This document shows positions 5,616-11,946 of a stretch of DNA of 14,012 bases, piece after piece. A program made the translations under genes and the position numbers. The notes under the pieces were generated by a model. That model saw only the letters and a list, made by a program, of their open reading frames with translations, was not told the origin of the DNA and did no database searches. Numbering within the stretch: position 1 is the stretch's first letter; the number at the start of each line of letters is the position of its first letter. The DNA comes from Streptosporangiaceae bacterium (GTDB lineage: Bacteria > Actinomycetota > Actinomycetes > Streptosporangiales > Streptosporangiaceae): the NCBI GenBank assembly GCA_025934635.1, contig JAICWX010000230.1:1-14012 (forward strand), written 5' to 3'.

Positions 5616-7250
5616 TCAGCGCACCTCGATGATCTCGTAGTCGCCGCGCTGGTATGCCTCCCGCATCTGCCGCTTGGAGAACTTGCCCACGCTCGTCTTG
5701 GGTACCTCGGCGACGAAGCACCAGCGCTCGGGGAGCTGCCAGCGCGGGATCTGCTCGGCCAGGAAGCCGCGCAGCTTGTCCGCAGCCACGTCGGCCCCGG
5801 CGCGCAGCACGACCGCCGCGAGCGGCCGCTCCCCCCACTTGTCGTCGGGAACCCCGAACACCGCGGCCTCGGCCACGTCGGGGTGCGCCATCAAGATGTT
5901 CTCCAGCTCCATCGAGGAGATCCACTCGCCGCCGGACTTGATCACGTCCTTGGCCCGGTCGGACAGCCGGATGAAGCCGTGCTCGTCTATCGTTCCCACG
6001 TCACCGGTGCGCAGCCAGCCGTCGTGGAACTTGGACGGGTCGTCGTCCTTGTAGTACGAGCCGGTGATCCAGGGCCCGCGGACCTCGATCTCGCCGACCG
6101 CCTCGCCGTCGCTCGGCAGCAGCGCGCCGCCGTCCCCGGACAGCCGGCCCTCCACCGTGCAGAACAGCCGGCCCTGACTGTCCCGGTAGGACCACTCCTC
6201 TTCCTCGCTCACGCCGGGCGGCGGGTTGGCCACGCTGGCCAGCGGCGAGGTCTCGGTCATGCCCCAGGCCTGGAGGATCCGCACGCCGAGCTCGGTGTCG
6301 AAGTTGTACTGCAGGGCGTGCGGCACCGCGGAGCCGCCGCAGAGAACCACCCGCAGCGAGGACAGGTCGCCGCCCTCGGCCCGCATGTAGCCCAGCACGG
6401 CCGCCCAGATCGTCGGCACCCCGCCGGCCAGCGTCACCTTCTCGTCGCCGATGAGCCGGACCAGCGTGCCCGGCGACAGGTCCTTGTCGGGCATCACCAA
6501 GGCGGCGCCGGAGAGCAGGCAGGCGTAGGCCAGGCCCCAGGCGTTGGCGTGGAACATGGGCACCACGGGCAGCACCCGGTCCTGCTCGGACAGGCCGAAG
6601 GCGTTCCCCAGGCAGGCGCCCATCGAGTGCAGGTAGGCGGACCGGTGGCTGTAGACGATGCCCTTCGGGTTCCCGGTGGTGCCGCTGGTGTAGCACATCG
6701 CCGCGGCCGAGTTCTCGTCCAGCTCGGGCCAGTCGAACGAGTCGGGCTCGGCGGCGAGCAGCTCCTCGTAGCTGTGCACGCTCACGCCGGTGAGCTGGTC
6801 GGTTCCTGGCGTCTCGCTGAGCGGGCCGCCGGTCACGATCACGTGCTTGACCGTGGACGCCTGCGGCAGGATCTCGGCGAACTTGGAGACCAGCGACGCG
6901 TCCACGATGACGGCATAGTCGTCCGCGTGGGTGGCGATGTAGCCGACCTCGGCCGCCGCGAGCCTGATGTTCAGCGTGTGCAGGACAGCGCCCATCGAGG
7001 GCACCGCCAGGTACGCCTCGAGATGCTCGGCGTTGTTCCACATGAACGTGCCAACCCGCTGGTCGGCGTCGACGCCGAGACCGCGCAAGGCGTTGGCCAG
7101 CTGGGCGGCCCGGCGCCCGGCTTCGGCGTAGGTACGACGTCTGGTCCCGTCACCGGTCCAGGTGACAACCTCCCGATCGCCGAATACGGACGTTCCGTAC
7201 CGCAAGATCGATGCGATCGTCAGCGGGACATCCATCATCGTGCTCCGCAC
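5616..7250 (-). CDS. Long/medium-chain fatty-acid-CoA ligase (AMP-forming, FadD/AlkK type)
   Basis: This 544-residue adenylate-forming enzyme would activate fatty acids to acyl-AMP and then acyl-CoA in the cytoplasm. Visible motifs: the P-loop YTSGTTGNPKG at 187-197, VPMFHANAWG at 230-239, AWGMTETSP near 328-336, GWLRTGDVG at 411-419, DRAKDVIKSGGEWIS at 431-445, and the C-terminal catalytic lysine in SVGKFSKRQ (K523). Length and motif order are complete. The GTG at 7250 is chosen because GAGGAGG lies 7 bases before it and the product starts at the normal family N-terminus (VPLTIASILRYG). The same frame is open upstream into a sigma factor gene with no stop codon, so a fused product is possible. 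Substrate chain length cannot be told; a role in fatty acid degradation or uptake is inferred from family. Confidence 0.92.
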   Translation of the reverse strand: MRSTMMDVPLTIASILRYGTSVFGDREVVTWTGDGTRRRTYAEAGRRAAQLANALRGLGVDADQRVGTFMWNNAEHLEAYLAVPSMGAVLHTLNIRLAAAEVGYIATHADDYAVIVDASLVSKFAEILPQASTVKHVIVTGGPLSETPGTDQLTGVSVHSYEELLAAEPDSFDWPELDENSAAAMCYTSGTTGNPKGIVYSHRSAYLHSMGACLGNAFGLSEQDRVLPVVPMFHANAWGLAYACLLSGAALVMPDKDLSPGTLVRLIGDEKVTLAGGVPTIWAAVLGYMRAEGGDLSSLRVVLCGGSAVPHALQYNFDTELGVRILQAWGMTETSPLASVANPPPGVSEEEEWSYRDSQGRLFCTVEGRLSGDGGALLPSDGEAVGEIEVRGPWITGSYYKDDDPSKFHDGWLRTGDVGTIDEHGFIRLSDRAKDVIKSGGEWISSMELENILMAHPDVAEAAVFGVPDDKWGERPLAAVVLRAGADVAADKLRGFLAEQIPRWQLPERWCFVAEVPKTSVGKFSKRQMREAYQRGDYEIIEVR

Positions 7251-7922
7251 CGAGCCACCTCCTCTGGGCGCCTGACCTGCATACCTGATAGTGCCATGAG
7301 TCAGGTACCCGGCAGTAGTCCCGGCCGGCCTGACGGCCGGGCGGATGGTGCGGCAAAGGGGGTTCTGCGGCATTCGCGAGGTTACGGATAAGGCGCCGGA
7401 ATCTTTCCCGAGTTCAGCGTCAATGCGCAGCCTGGCCACCGCCCGTGACACCGTGCTTTTCACCGTGCCCAGGCTGATGCCCAGCGTGGCGGCTATCTCC
7501 GGTTCGGTCATGTCCTCGAAGTACCTGAGCATGACGGCAGCCCGCATCCGCTGCGGCAGCCGGTCCAGCGCGCGCCGGACGACCTCAGCCGTATCGCTTT
7601 CCCGCGAATGGTCGGCTACGACCTGATCTGGCAGTTCATCGGTCGGGTATTCATCGACCCGGCGGCGGCGCCACCACGATATGTGCGTATTGACCATCGC
7701 CCGCCGCACGTACGCGTCGAGCGCGGCCCGGTCGTTGATCCTGCCCCACGACCGGTAGGTCTTGACCAGAGCCGCCTGGAGGAGGTCCTCGGCGTCGGCC
7801 CGGTTCCCGGTGAGCATGATCGCCATTCGCAGCAGCGCAGTACTACGCGTGAGAACATAGTCACGGAACGCGGCATCTTCATCGCTGGCTCGCGATTCAT
7901 CGTGCTGGCCGGCGCAGCTCAT
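7251..7922 (-). CDS. SigE-family ECF RNA polymerase sigma factor, no stop before the ligase
   Basis: From ATG 7922 the product opens MSCAGQHDESRAS. Sigma region 2 follows at about 15-85, including LLRMAIMLTGNRADAEDLLQ and VKTYRSWGRI, with a basic patch WWRRRRVDEYP. Region 4 is at about 112-165, with ALDRLPQRMRAAVMLRYFED and the helix-turn-helix TEPEIAATLGISLGTVKSTV. This is the small actinobacterial SigE type that recruits RNA polymerase to specific promoters. Similarity ends near residue 168 (about 7420), but the frame continues through about 55 unconserved residues into the ligase with no stop codon; the end given is simply where the ligase start codon lies. ATG 7922 has AAGG 8 bases upstream and is preferred to the upstream GTG 7955. 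A perfect palindrome covers the ribosome binding site. No anti-sigma gene is adjacent. Confidence 0.8.
7325..7340 (-). other. Strong GC hairpin in the sigma-ligase linker
   Basis: CCGGCC (7325-7330) and GGCCGG (7335-7340) flank a 4-base loop, about 75 bp before the ligase GTG. It lies in the region that is open in frame but not conserved, so it may be a former intergenic attenuator or terminator stem. There is no T run. Confidence 0.35.
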
Positions 7923-7923
7923 G

Positions 7924-7949
7924 CTGACTACCTTACTTAAGGTAGTCAG
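7924..7949. promoter_or_regulatory. Perfect 26-bp palindrome over the sigma factor ribosome binding site
   Basis: Arms CTGACTACCTTA (7924-7935) and TAAGGTAGTCAG (7938-7949) are exact reverse complements separated by CT. The palindrome ends one base before the sigma factor ATG and contains its AAGG ribosome binding site. It could be an operator for a dimeric repressor (HxlR/DUF24, MarR or TetR types use similar two-fold sites) or, in RNA, a stem hiding the start region. Confidence 0.65.
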
Positions 7950-8050
7950 TGACACTACAGTCCGTACTCATCACGGTGCGGCCCGGCCGGTCCCGGCTAT
8001 CCACCGGGGATGTATCTGTGTGTCTCCGGCAAGGAAGGTGCGCGAATGAC

Positions 8051-8080
8051 TTGACGTGGCCGACCGGGACCAAGCAGGGT
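8051..8080 (+). promoter_or_regulatory. Candidate promoter for the DPBB-MauE pair
   Basis: TTGACG (8051-8056) and CAGGGT (8075-8080), 18 bp apart, match the actinobacterial TTGAC / TAGRRT pattern except for one base of the -10. Transcription would begin near 8087, about 28 bases before the GTG start at 8115. Confidence 0.4.
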
Positions 8081-8114
8081 CCTATTAAGGCCTATGCAAT
8101 CCCACGGAGGGCAA

Positions 8115-9212
8115 GTGCGGCATTTGGCTGACATTCCCCGTTGGTGCGACGATGTCACGGACTCAGCCAGTCCGACCCGATTCGCGCGCAGATCGCTGTT
8201 TAAGGCAGCGGTCCTCGGCCGACGCGATGAATCGGACATTACCGGCATACCGGAGGGAATTGGCAACGGCGGAGCCGCAAACAGATCTCTCGTATATACC
8301 ATTACCGGGCGAATCCTCGACGTCAGCCCGCACATTCTGGTTTTGCTCACCCAGCGCGGTGAAGAGCGCTTTCCGCTCTCCGCCGCCGCCGAAGCCTGGC
8401 GCGGCGGCCCGGTTTCGCCCGCCGCGCTCAGGCAGGGTGATCACGCAATTGTCCGCCGGCGGCAGCCGGGCGCGCCGGTCATCGACCGGATCTGGGCTGA
8501 AATCGGTCGGGTCACCGGGACGATCGTCGAGCTGGACGGGCCCGCCAGCCTGCTCGTGGACGAGGGACCGGCCAAGGGCCGCCGGATCGTGCTCATCGGC
8601 CCCACGGCGGCCGGACGGATCCAGGTCCGGTTCCCCCGGCTCGAGCCGGGCTACCTGATCGACGTGATCGGGCTGAAGCACGATGGCTACCTGCAGGCCC
8701 TGATACCGGCGACATCCCAGCCGCCCTACCGGGCCGGCCATCCGCCGGCCGCGCCCATGGTCAGCGGCCACGTACCGGACCCGGTGAGCGGCACCGCGGT
8801 CTGGCACGAGCCCGGGGAGGAAGCGGAGAACCTGCTGGGCCTGGCGTATCCGGCGCTGGATCCGGAGACCAGCTGTGAGCACACCATCTCCGAGCTGTCC
8901 GCGTGCTCCGGCGGCCTGCACACGGTCGAGGAGTACGCGGTCGACCCGCACGCGACCGGGCCTGGCTGCGTCCGGCTCCCCTACCTGTCGGTGGGCAGCC
9001 AGGTCAGGCTGCGGAACGACTGCGCCGAACGGGACCGGGTCGTCCCGGTCACCAGCTGCGGGGCGACCGCCCGGCTGTTCTGCGACCGCTGCGTCACCTG
9101 CGGGACCTCGCGGAAGGGCCGGATCGCGGACCTCACCATGGCCGCGTTCGTCGAGCTCGGCGGGGCCCTGGAAGTCGGCTGCTTCAACGCCACCATGACG
9201 ATCGGCGGCTGA
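8115..9212 (+). CDS. Cysteine-rich protein with C-terminal double-psi beta-barrel (DPBB/RlpA-like) domain
   Basis: This 365-residue protein has three parts. Residues 24-35 carry ARRSLFKAAVLG, a twin-arginine-like motif, but no long hydrophobic core follows, so export is uncertain. Residues 60-200 are beta-rich with two similar barrel-like stretches (TGRILDVSPHILVLL and TGTIVELDGPASLLV). The last ~110 residues hold nine cysteines (CDRCVTCG cluster at 323-330) and a DPBB pattern: LPYLSVGSQVRLRNDC, VVPVTSCG, IADLTMAAFVELGG, and a closing strand ending in NATMTI. GTG 8115 is chosen because GGAGGG lies 3-4 bases before it and the promoter at 8051 fits; ATG 8094 is the alternative. It ends 3-9 bp before mauE, so they form an operon. 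I infer an oxidised, disulfide-bearing protein that depends on MauE; its activity is unknown. Confidence 0.7.
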   Translation: MRHLADIPRWCDDVTDSASPTRFARRSLFKAAVLGRRDESDITGIPEGIGNGGAANRSLVYTITGRILDVSPHILVLLTQRGEERFPLSAAAEAWRGGPVSPAALRQGDHAIVRRRQPGAPVIDRIWAEIGRVTGTIVELDGPASLLVDEGPAKGRRIVLIGPTAAGRIQVRFPRLEPGYLIDVIGLKHDGYLQALIPATSQPPYRAGHPPAAPMVSGHVPDPVSGTAVWHEPGEEAENLLGLAYPALDPETSCEHTISELSACSGGLHTVEEYAVDPHATGPGCVRLPYLSVGSQVRLRNDCAERDRVVPVTSCGATARLFCDRCVTCGTSRKGRIADLTMAAFVELGGALEVGCFNATMTIGG

Positions 9213-9221
9213 GGCATGCTC

Positions 9222-10103
9222 ATGCTCACCGCCATCCGCGAGGCGCAGCTACCGCTGCTGGCCGCCGTGCTGCTCGGTGCGTGCGCCGCCAAGATCTGGC
9301 GGATGCTGCGGCCGCACGCCGAGACCGACCACAGCGACCCCTCCGCGCTGTTCCCGGCGCACCTGCGGCGGCCGATCACGGTCCTGGTGTTCGCCGCCGA
9401 GCTCGGCCTCGGCCTCGGCCTCATCGGCACCGCCCTGCGGCTTCCTGGCACCGGTTTCACCGACGCCGAGCTGGCCGTGCCCGCGATGGTGGTACGCGCC
9501 GGGACCGCGCTGTTCTTCCTGATCTCCGTCGGGGTCCTGCACGAGATGAGGCAGCGGCGCCCGGATGCGGGCTGCGGCTGCTTCGGCGAGCTCAGCGCGA
9601 CGCCGATCGGGCTGCGGACGATCGCCCGCGCGGGCTTGCTGTGCGCGTCCGCCGTCGCCAGCTTCGGCCTGCCGTCGCTGCGGATGCCGTCCTCGACCAC
9701 CGTGGCCGAGCTCTGGCTCGCGGTGCTGGCCTTCGAGCTGGCGCTGCTCGCCTTCCTGTCGCCCGAGCTCGGCGAGATCATGGTCCGGCTCGGCTACTCC
9801 GAGCCATGCGAGCTGCGCCGGATGCCGGTCGGGCGGACTATGGCCGCCCTGCACGCCAGCACCCAGTGGCGCCGGTACGCGAGCCAGGTCACCGCCGGAT
9901 CCCCCTCCGACGTCTGGCGCGAAGGCTGCTGGCGGTTCGTGGTGTACCCGGGGTATGCGCGCGGGCGGCGCATCGACATCGTCTTCGCCATCTACCTGCA
10001 GAACCGCAGGCCCGCGGTCCGCGTCGCGGTCCTCGACGCCGACACCGACGAGGTCCTCGGCCGCCCGGCCGCCGCCAGTCTGCCTATATCTAGCAGTCTC
10101 TAA
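9222..10103 (+). CDS. MauE/DoxX-family redox-associated membrane protein with soluble C-terminal extension
   Basis: The first ~185 residues look like the MauE membrane domain, with four or five hydrophobic segments: LPLLAAVLLGACAAKIW, TVLVFAAELGLGLGLIGTAL, a stretch MVVRAGTALFFLISVGVL, one around LLCASAVASFGL, and LWLAVLAFELALLAFL. Between the third and fourth is CGCFGELS (about 118-125), the CxC motif typical of actinobacterial MauE proteins, which are tied to disulfide formation in partner proteins. After about residue 190 there is a ~100-residue soluble tail with further cysteines and strands (CWRFVVYPGYARG, IDIVFAIYLQ). ATG 9222 has GAGG 7 bases upstream; ATG 9216, six bases earlier, overlaps that site more closely. 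The stop is 10101-10103. It is translationally coupled to the DPBB protein gene, its likely client. Confidence 0.82.
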   Translation: MLTAIREAQLPLLAAVLLGACAAKIWRMLRPHAETDHSDPSALFPAHLRRPITVLVFAAELGLGLGLIGTALRLPGTGFTDAELAVPAMVVRAGTALFFLISVGVLHEMRQRRPDAGCGCFGELSATPIGLRTIARAGLLCASAVASFGLPSLRMPSSTTVAELWLAVLAFELALLAFLSPELGEIMVRLGYSEPCELRRMPVGRTMAALHASTQWRRYASQVTAGSPSDVWREGCWRFVVYPGYARGRRIDIVFAIYLQNRRPAVRVAVLDADTDEVLGRPAAASLPISSSL

Positions 10104-10238
10104 GACTCATCCTAGACAGCCCAATATTCATATAGAGCAGCCAAGTATCCGGGCCAGCTTGACGCCGATCACTCCGGTCACATCTTTCCCATGAGCAACT
10201 CAGATGAATATATGCAATCGAACACACATGGCAATTTT

Positions 10239-10292
10239 CATGATCACGAAGGGTTTTATATCAGAAAACGTAGTAAATCATTCGTGATCATG
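10239..10292. repeat. Nested inverted repeat in AT-rich DNA
   Basis: CATGATCACGAA (10239-10250) is the exact reverse complement of TTCGTGATCATG (10281-10292). The 30-base loop holds a second stem, GTTTT (10253-10257) and AAAAC (10265-10269). It lies about 135 bp after the mauE stop and could be a bidirectional terminator or a small mobile palindromic element. Confidence 0.7.
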
Positions 10293-10319
10293 GGCGCGGC
10301 CCTCGCGCGCGGGGCGGAT

Positions 10320-10469
10320 GAGGTCACGGCGGCGCGTGGGGTCGCGCGGCGCGTGGGGTCGCGCGGCGCGTGGGGTCGCGCGGCGCGTGGGGTCGCGCGG
10401 TGCGTGGGGTCGCGCGGTGCGTGGGTCGCGCGGTGCGTGGGTCATGCGGCATGTGGGGTAACGCGGCGC
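10320..10469. repeat. 17-bp tandem array, about 8-9 units
   Basis: The unit GTGGGGTCGCGCGGCGC repeats from 10336. The first three units are identical, the next two have TGC for CGC at the end, two are 16 bp long, and the last (10453-10469) is diverged. A degenerate unit precedes at 10320-10335. The period is regular with graded divergence, as expected from slippage. It lies between convergent genes. Confidence 0.9.
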
Positions 10470-10582
10470 GGCGGCATTAGGGAGATTAAGCGCCACGGGG
10501 AGGTTGCTGAGACACATGGGTTACAGGGGGCGCGTGAGGTTACGGCGACCCATGCGGGTGTCTTGTCCAGACGCCGCGGGTG

Positions 10583-11767
10583 CTAGACGGGCTGGGAGCG
10601 GAGGAACTTGCCGAAGTGCGGGACGGTGAACGCGATCAGGCCGCGTTCGGAGCTGTAGATGAGGCCCTTCTTGATCAGGCCGTCGCGGGCCGGTGACAGG
10701 CTGGACGGCTTGCGCCCGAGCTCGTCGGCCACCACCGAGGTCAGCACCGGGTCGTCCCCGGTCGCGGCCATCGCCCGCATGTACTGCCGCTCGGCCAGCG
10801 TGGCCCGCTCGTACCGGCTGCCGAAGAACCCGACCGCCAGCTCGCCCTCCGCCTCGGGCGCCGCCACGCTGACGTCGGCGCCGGTCACCGGGCTCCCCGC
10901 GGCCACGTCCCAGGTCACCTTGCCGTAGGCCTGGACGAAGTAGGGATAGCCGTCGGCGGCCGCGTACAGCGCGTCCAGCGCATCTTCAGTGAAGGTGACG
11001 CCCTCCCGCTCGGCCGGGGCCAGCAGCGCCAGGTCGGCCGCCTCCCGGTCCAGGCGGTCGATCCGCGCGTACCGGAACAGGCGCTCGGAGTAGCTCTTGC
11101 TGGCCGAGAGCACGGCCGGTAGGTGCGGCAGGCCGGCGCCGACCACGATGAGCGGGCCGCCTGTCTGCGACAGCTCGTGGCAGGCGGCGCACAGGGCGGA
11201 CACGTCCGGCGTGGGGATGTCCTGCATCTCGTCGACGAACAGGGCGATCCCGACCCCGAGGTCGCCGGCCACCGACGCGGCCTCGGCGAACAGCTCCATC
11301 AGGTCGACCTCGAGGTCGCCGGAATCGGCCCGGCCGCGCTGGGCGGGAGCGTCGATGCCCAGCGTGACCGTGACCGAGGTCCCCTTGGGCAGCTTGGGAT
11401 CGCGCTGGGCGAAGGCCTTGAGCACGCCGAGGAAGTACTCCACCCGATCCGGGGCCCGGTGCCGGGGGGCGAGCTCCCGCACGGCCATGTGCAGCGCGCC
11501 CGCGACCGGCCGCCTGATCGACTGGTCCGGCCGGGCCTCGATCTTGCCGGTGCCCCACAGCCGCTGCAGGGCCATCGAGCGGAACGTGTTCAGCAGCACC
11601 GTCTTGCCGACCCCGCGCAGCCCGGTCAGCACCATGCTCCGCTCCGGCCGGCCCCGGGCGATCCGTTCCAGCACCACCTCGAACTGGCTGATCTCCCGGT
11701 CGCGCCCGGTGAGCTCGGGCGGACGCTGCCCCGCGCCGGGGGCGTACGGATTGCGCACCGGATCCAT
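10583..11767 (-). CDS. AAA-type ATPase (P-loop, ORC/Cdc6-like fold) with C-terminal winged helix
   Basis: The 394-residue product has Walker A GLRGVGKT at 49-56, Walker B IALFVDE at 174-180 followed by MQDIP, and a sensor-like strand PLIVVGAGLP at 205-214. A lid region follows (GYPYFVQAYGKVTWDVA), and the last ~75 residues look like a winged helix (YMRAMAATGDDPVLTSVVA, KPSSLSPARDGLIKKGLIY, GLIAFTVPHFGKFL). This is the widespread single-protein ATPase of the ORC/Cdc6-like or STAND side of AAA+, thought to bind DNA or act as a switch; its role is not established. The N-terminus NPYAPGAGQRPPELTGRDRE is typical. ATG 11767 has no clear ribosome binding site. It is third in a minus-strand row after lipoprotein and ctaG, 179 bp from ctaG, and is flanked on both sides by short tandem arrays. 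Confidence 0.85.
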   Translation of the reverse strand: MDPVRNPYAPGAGQRPPELTGRDREISQFEVVLERIARGRPERSMVLTGLRGVGKTVLLNTFRSMALQRLWGTGKIEARPDQSIRRPVAGALHMAVRELAPRHRAPDRVEYFLGVLKAFAQRDPKLPKGTSVTVTLGIDAPAQRGRADSGDLEVDLMELFAEAASVAGDLGVGIALFVDEMQDIPTPDVSALCAACHELSQTGGPLIVVGAGLPHLPAVLSASKSYSERLFRYARIDRLDREAADLALLAPAEREGVTFTEDALDALYAAADGYPYFVQAYGKVTWDVAAGSPVTGADVSVAAPEAEGELAVGFFGSRYERATLAERQYMRAMAATGDDPVLTSVVADELGRKPSSLSPARDGLIKKGLIYSSERGLIAFTVPHFGKFLRSQPV

Positions 11768-11789
11768 GGCATCGGACTCTATGGCCTGA

Positions 11790-11807
11790 TCTAGCTCAGA
11801 CCCTAGA
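11790..11807. promoter_or_regulatory. CTAG-rich inverted repeat upstream of the ATPase
   Basis: TCTAG (11790-11794) and CTAGA (11803-11807) form an inverted repeat with an 8-base spacer, and a third CTAG follows at 11813. CTAG is normally rare in GC-rich bacteria. A possible -10 TAGGGT (minus strand, 11800-11805) overlaps it, so it may be an operator for the ATPase gene. Confidence 0.3.
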
Positions 11808-11834
11808 TTTGCCTAGAAACCCCTACCGGCGTGT

Positions 11835-11934
11835 CGCGGGACGGGTCAAAGGGCGGCGCGACAGGACAAAGGGCCCGCGCGACGGGCACGGGGCCGCACG
11901 ACGGGTCCAAGTGCCGCGCGCCAGGGCAAAAGAC
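11835..11934. repeat. 20-bp tandem array, five units
   Basis: Five consecutive 20-bp units start at 11835, 11855, 11875, 11895 and 11915. They share the core GCGCGACGGG followed by an A-containing CAAAGGGC-like tail, with several substitutions each. The array fills the gap between the ctaG stop and the ATPase promoter region. Unit length and sequence differ from the 17-bp array on the other side of the ATPase. Confidence 0.75.
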
Positions 11935-11946
11935 CGGGCAACGGCG

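Larger units (their letters stand above)
10104..10582. other. Convergent intergenic region with AT-rich inverted repeat and 17-bp tandem array
   Basis: This 479-bp gap separates the convergent mauE and ATPase genes. Its left half is unusually A+T-rich for the window and contains a nested inverted repeat (10239-10292); its middle is an extremely GC-rich tandem array (10320-10469). Open frames across it lack ribosome binding sites and are products of the repeat. Confidence 0.6.

Noticed and set aside
5553..7391. Open plus-strand frame of 612 codons opposite the acyl-CoA ligase
   Set aside because: It is antisense to a ligase with full motifs, is Arg/Gly/His/Val-rich shadow sequence, and shows no domain or ribosome binding site.
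7923..7955. Sigma factor start at GTG 7955
   Set aside because: It would add residues encoded by the palindrome itself; ATG 7922 has AAGG at suitable spacing and gives a normal N-terminus.
8051..8088. TTGACG paired with TATTAA (8083-8088) as a promoter
   Set aside because: The 26-bp spacing is too long; CAGGGT at 8075 with 18 bp is a better partner.
8903..10093. Plus-strand frame of 396 codons spanning the DPBB and mauE genes
   Set aside because: It overlaps both better-supported genes out of frame and is dominated by Arg, Ala and Pro.
10320..10469. CRISPR array
   Set aside because: Units are contiguous with no spacers and are only 17 bp; no cas genes are present.
10191..10586. Plus-strand frame of 131 codons across the 17-bp array
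   Set aside because: No ribosome binding site, and most of the product is a translated tandem repeat (GVARRVGSRGAW-like).
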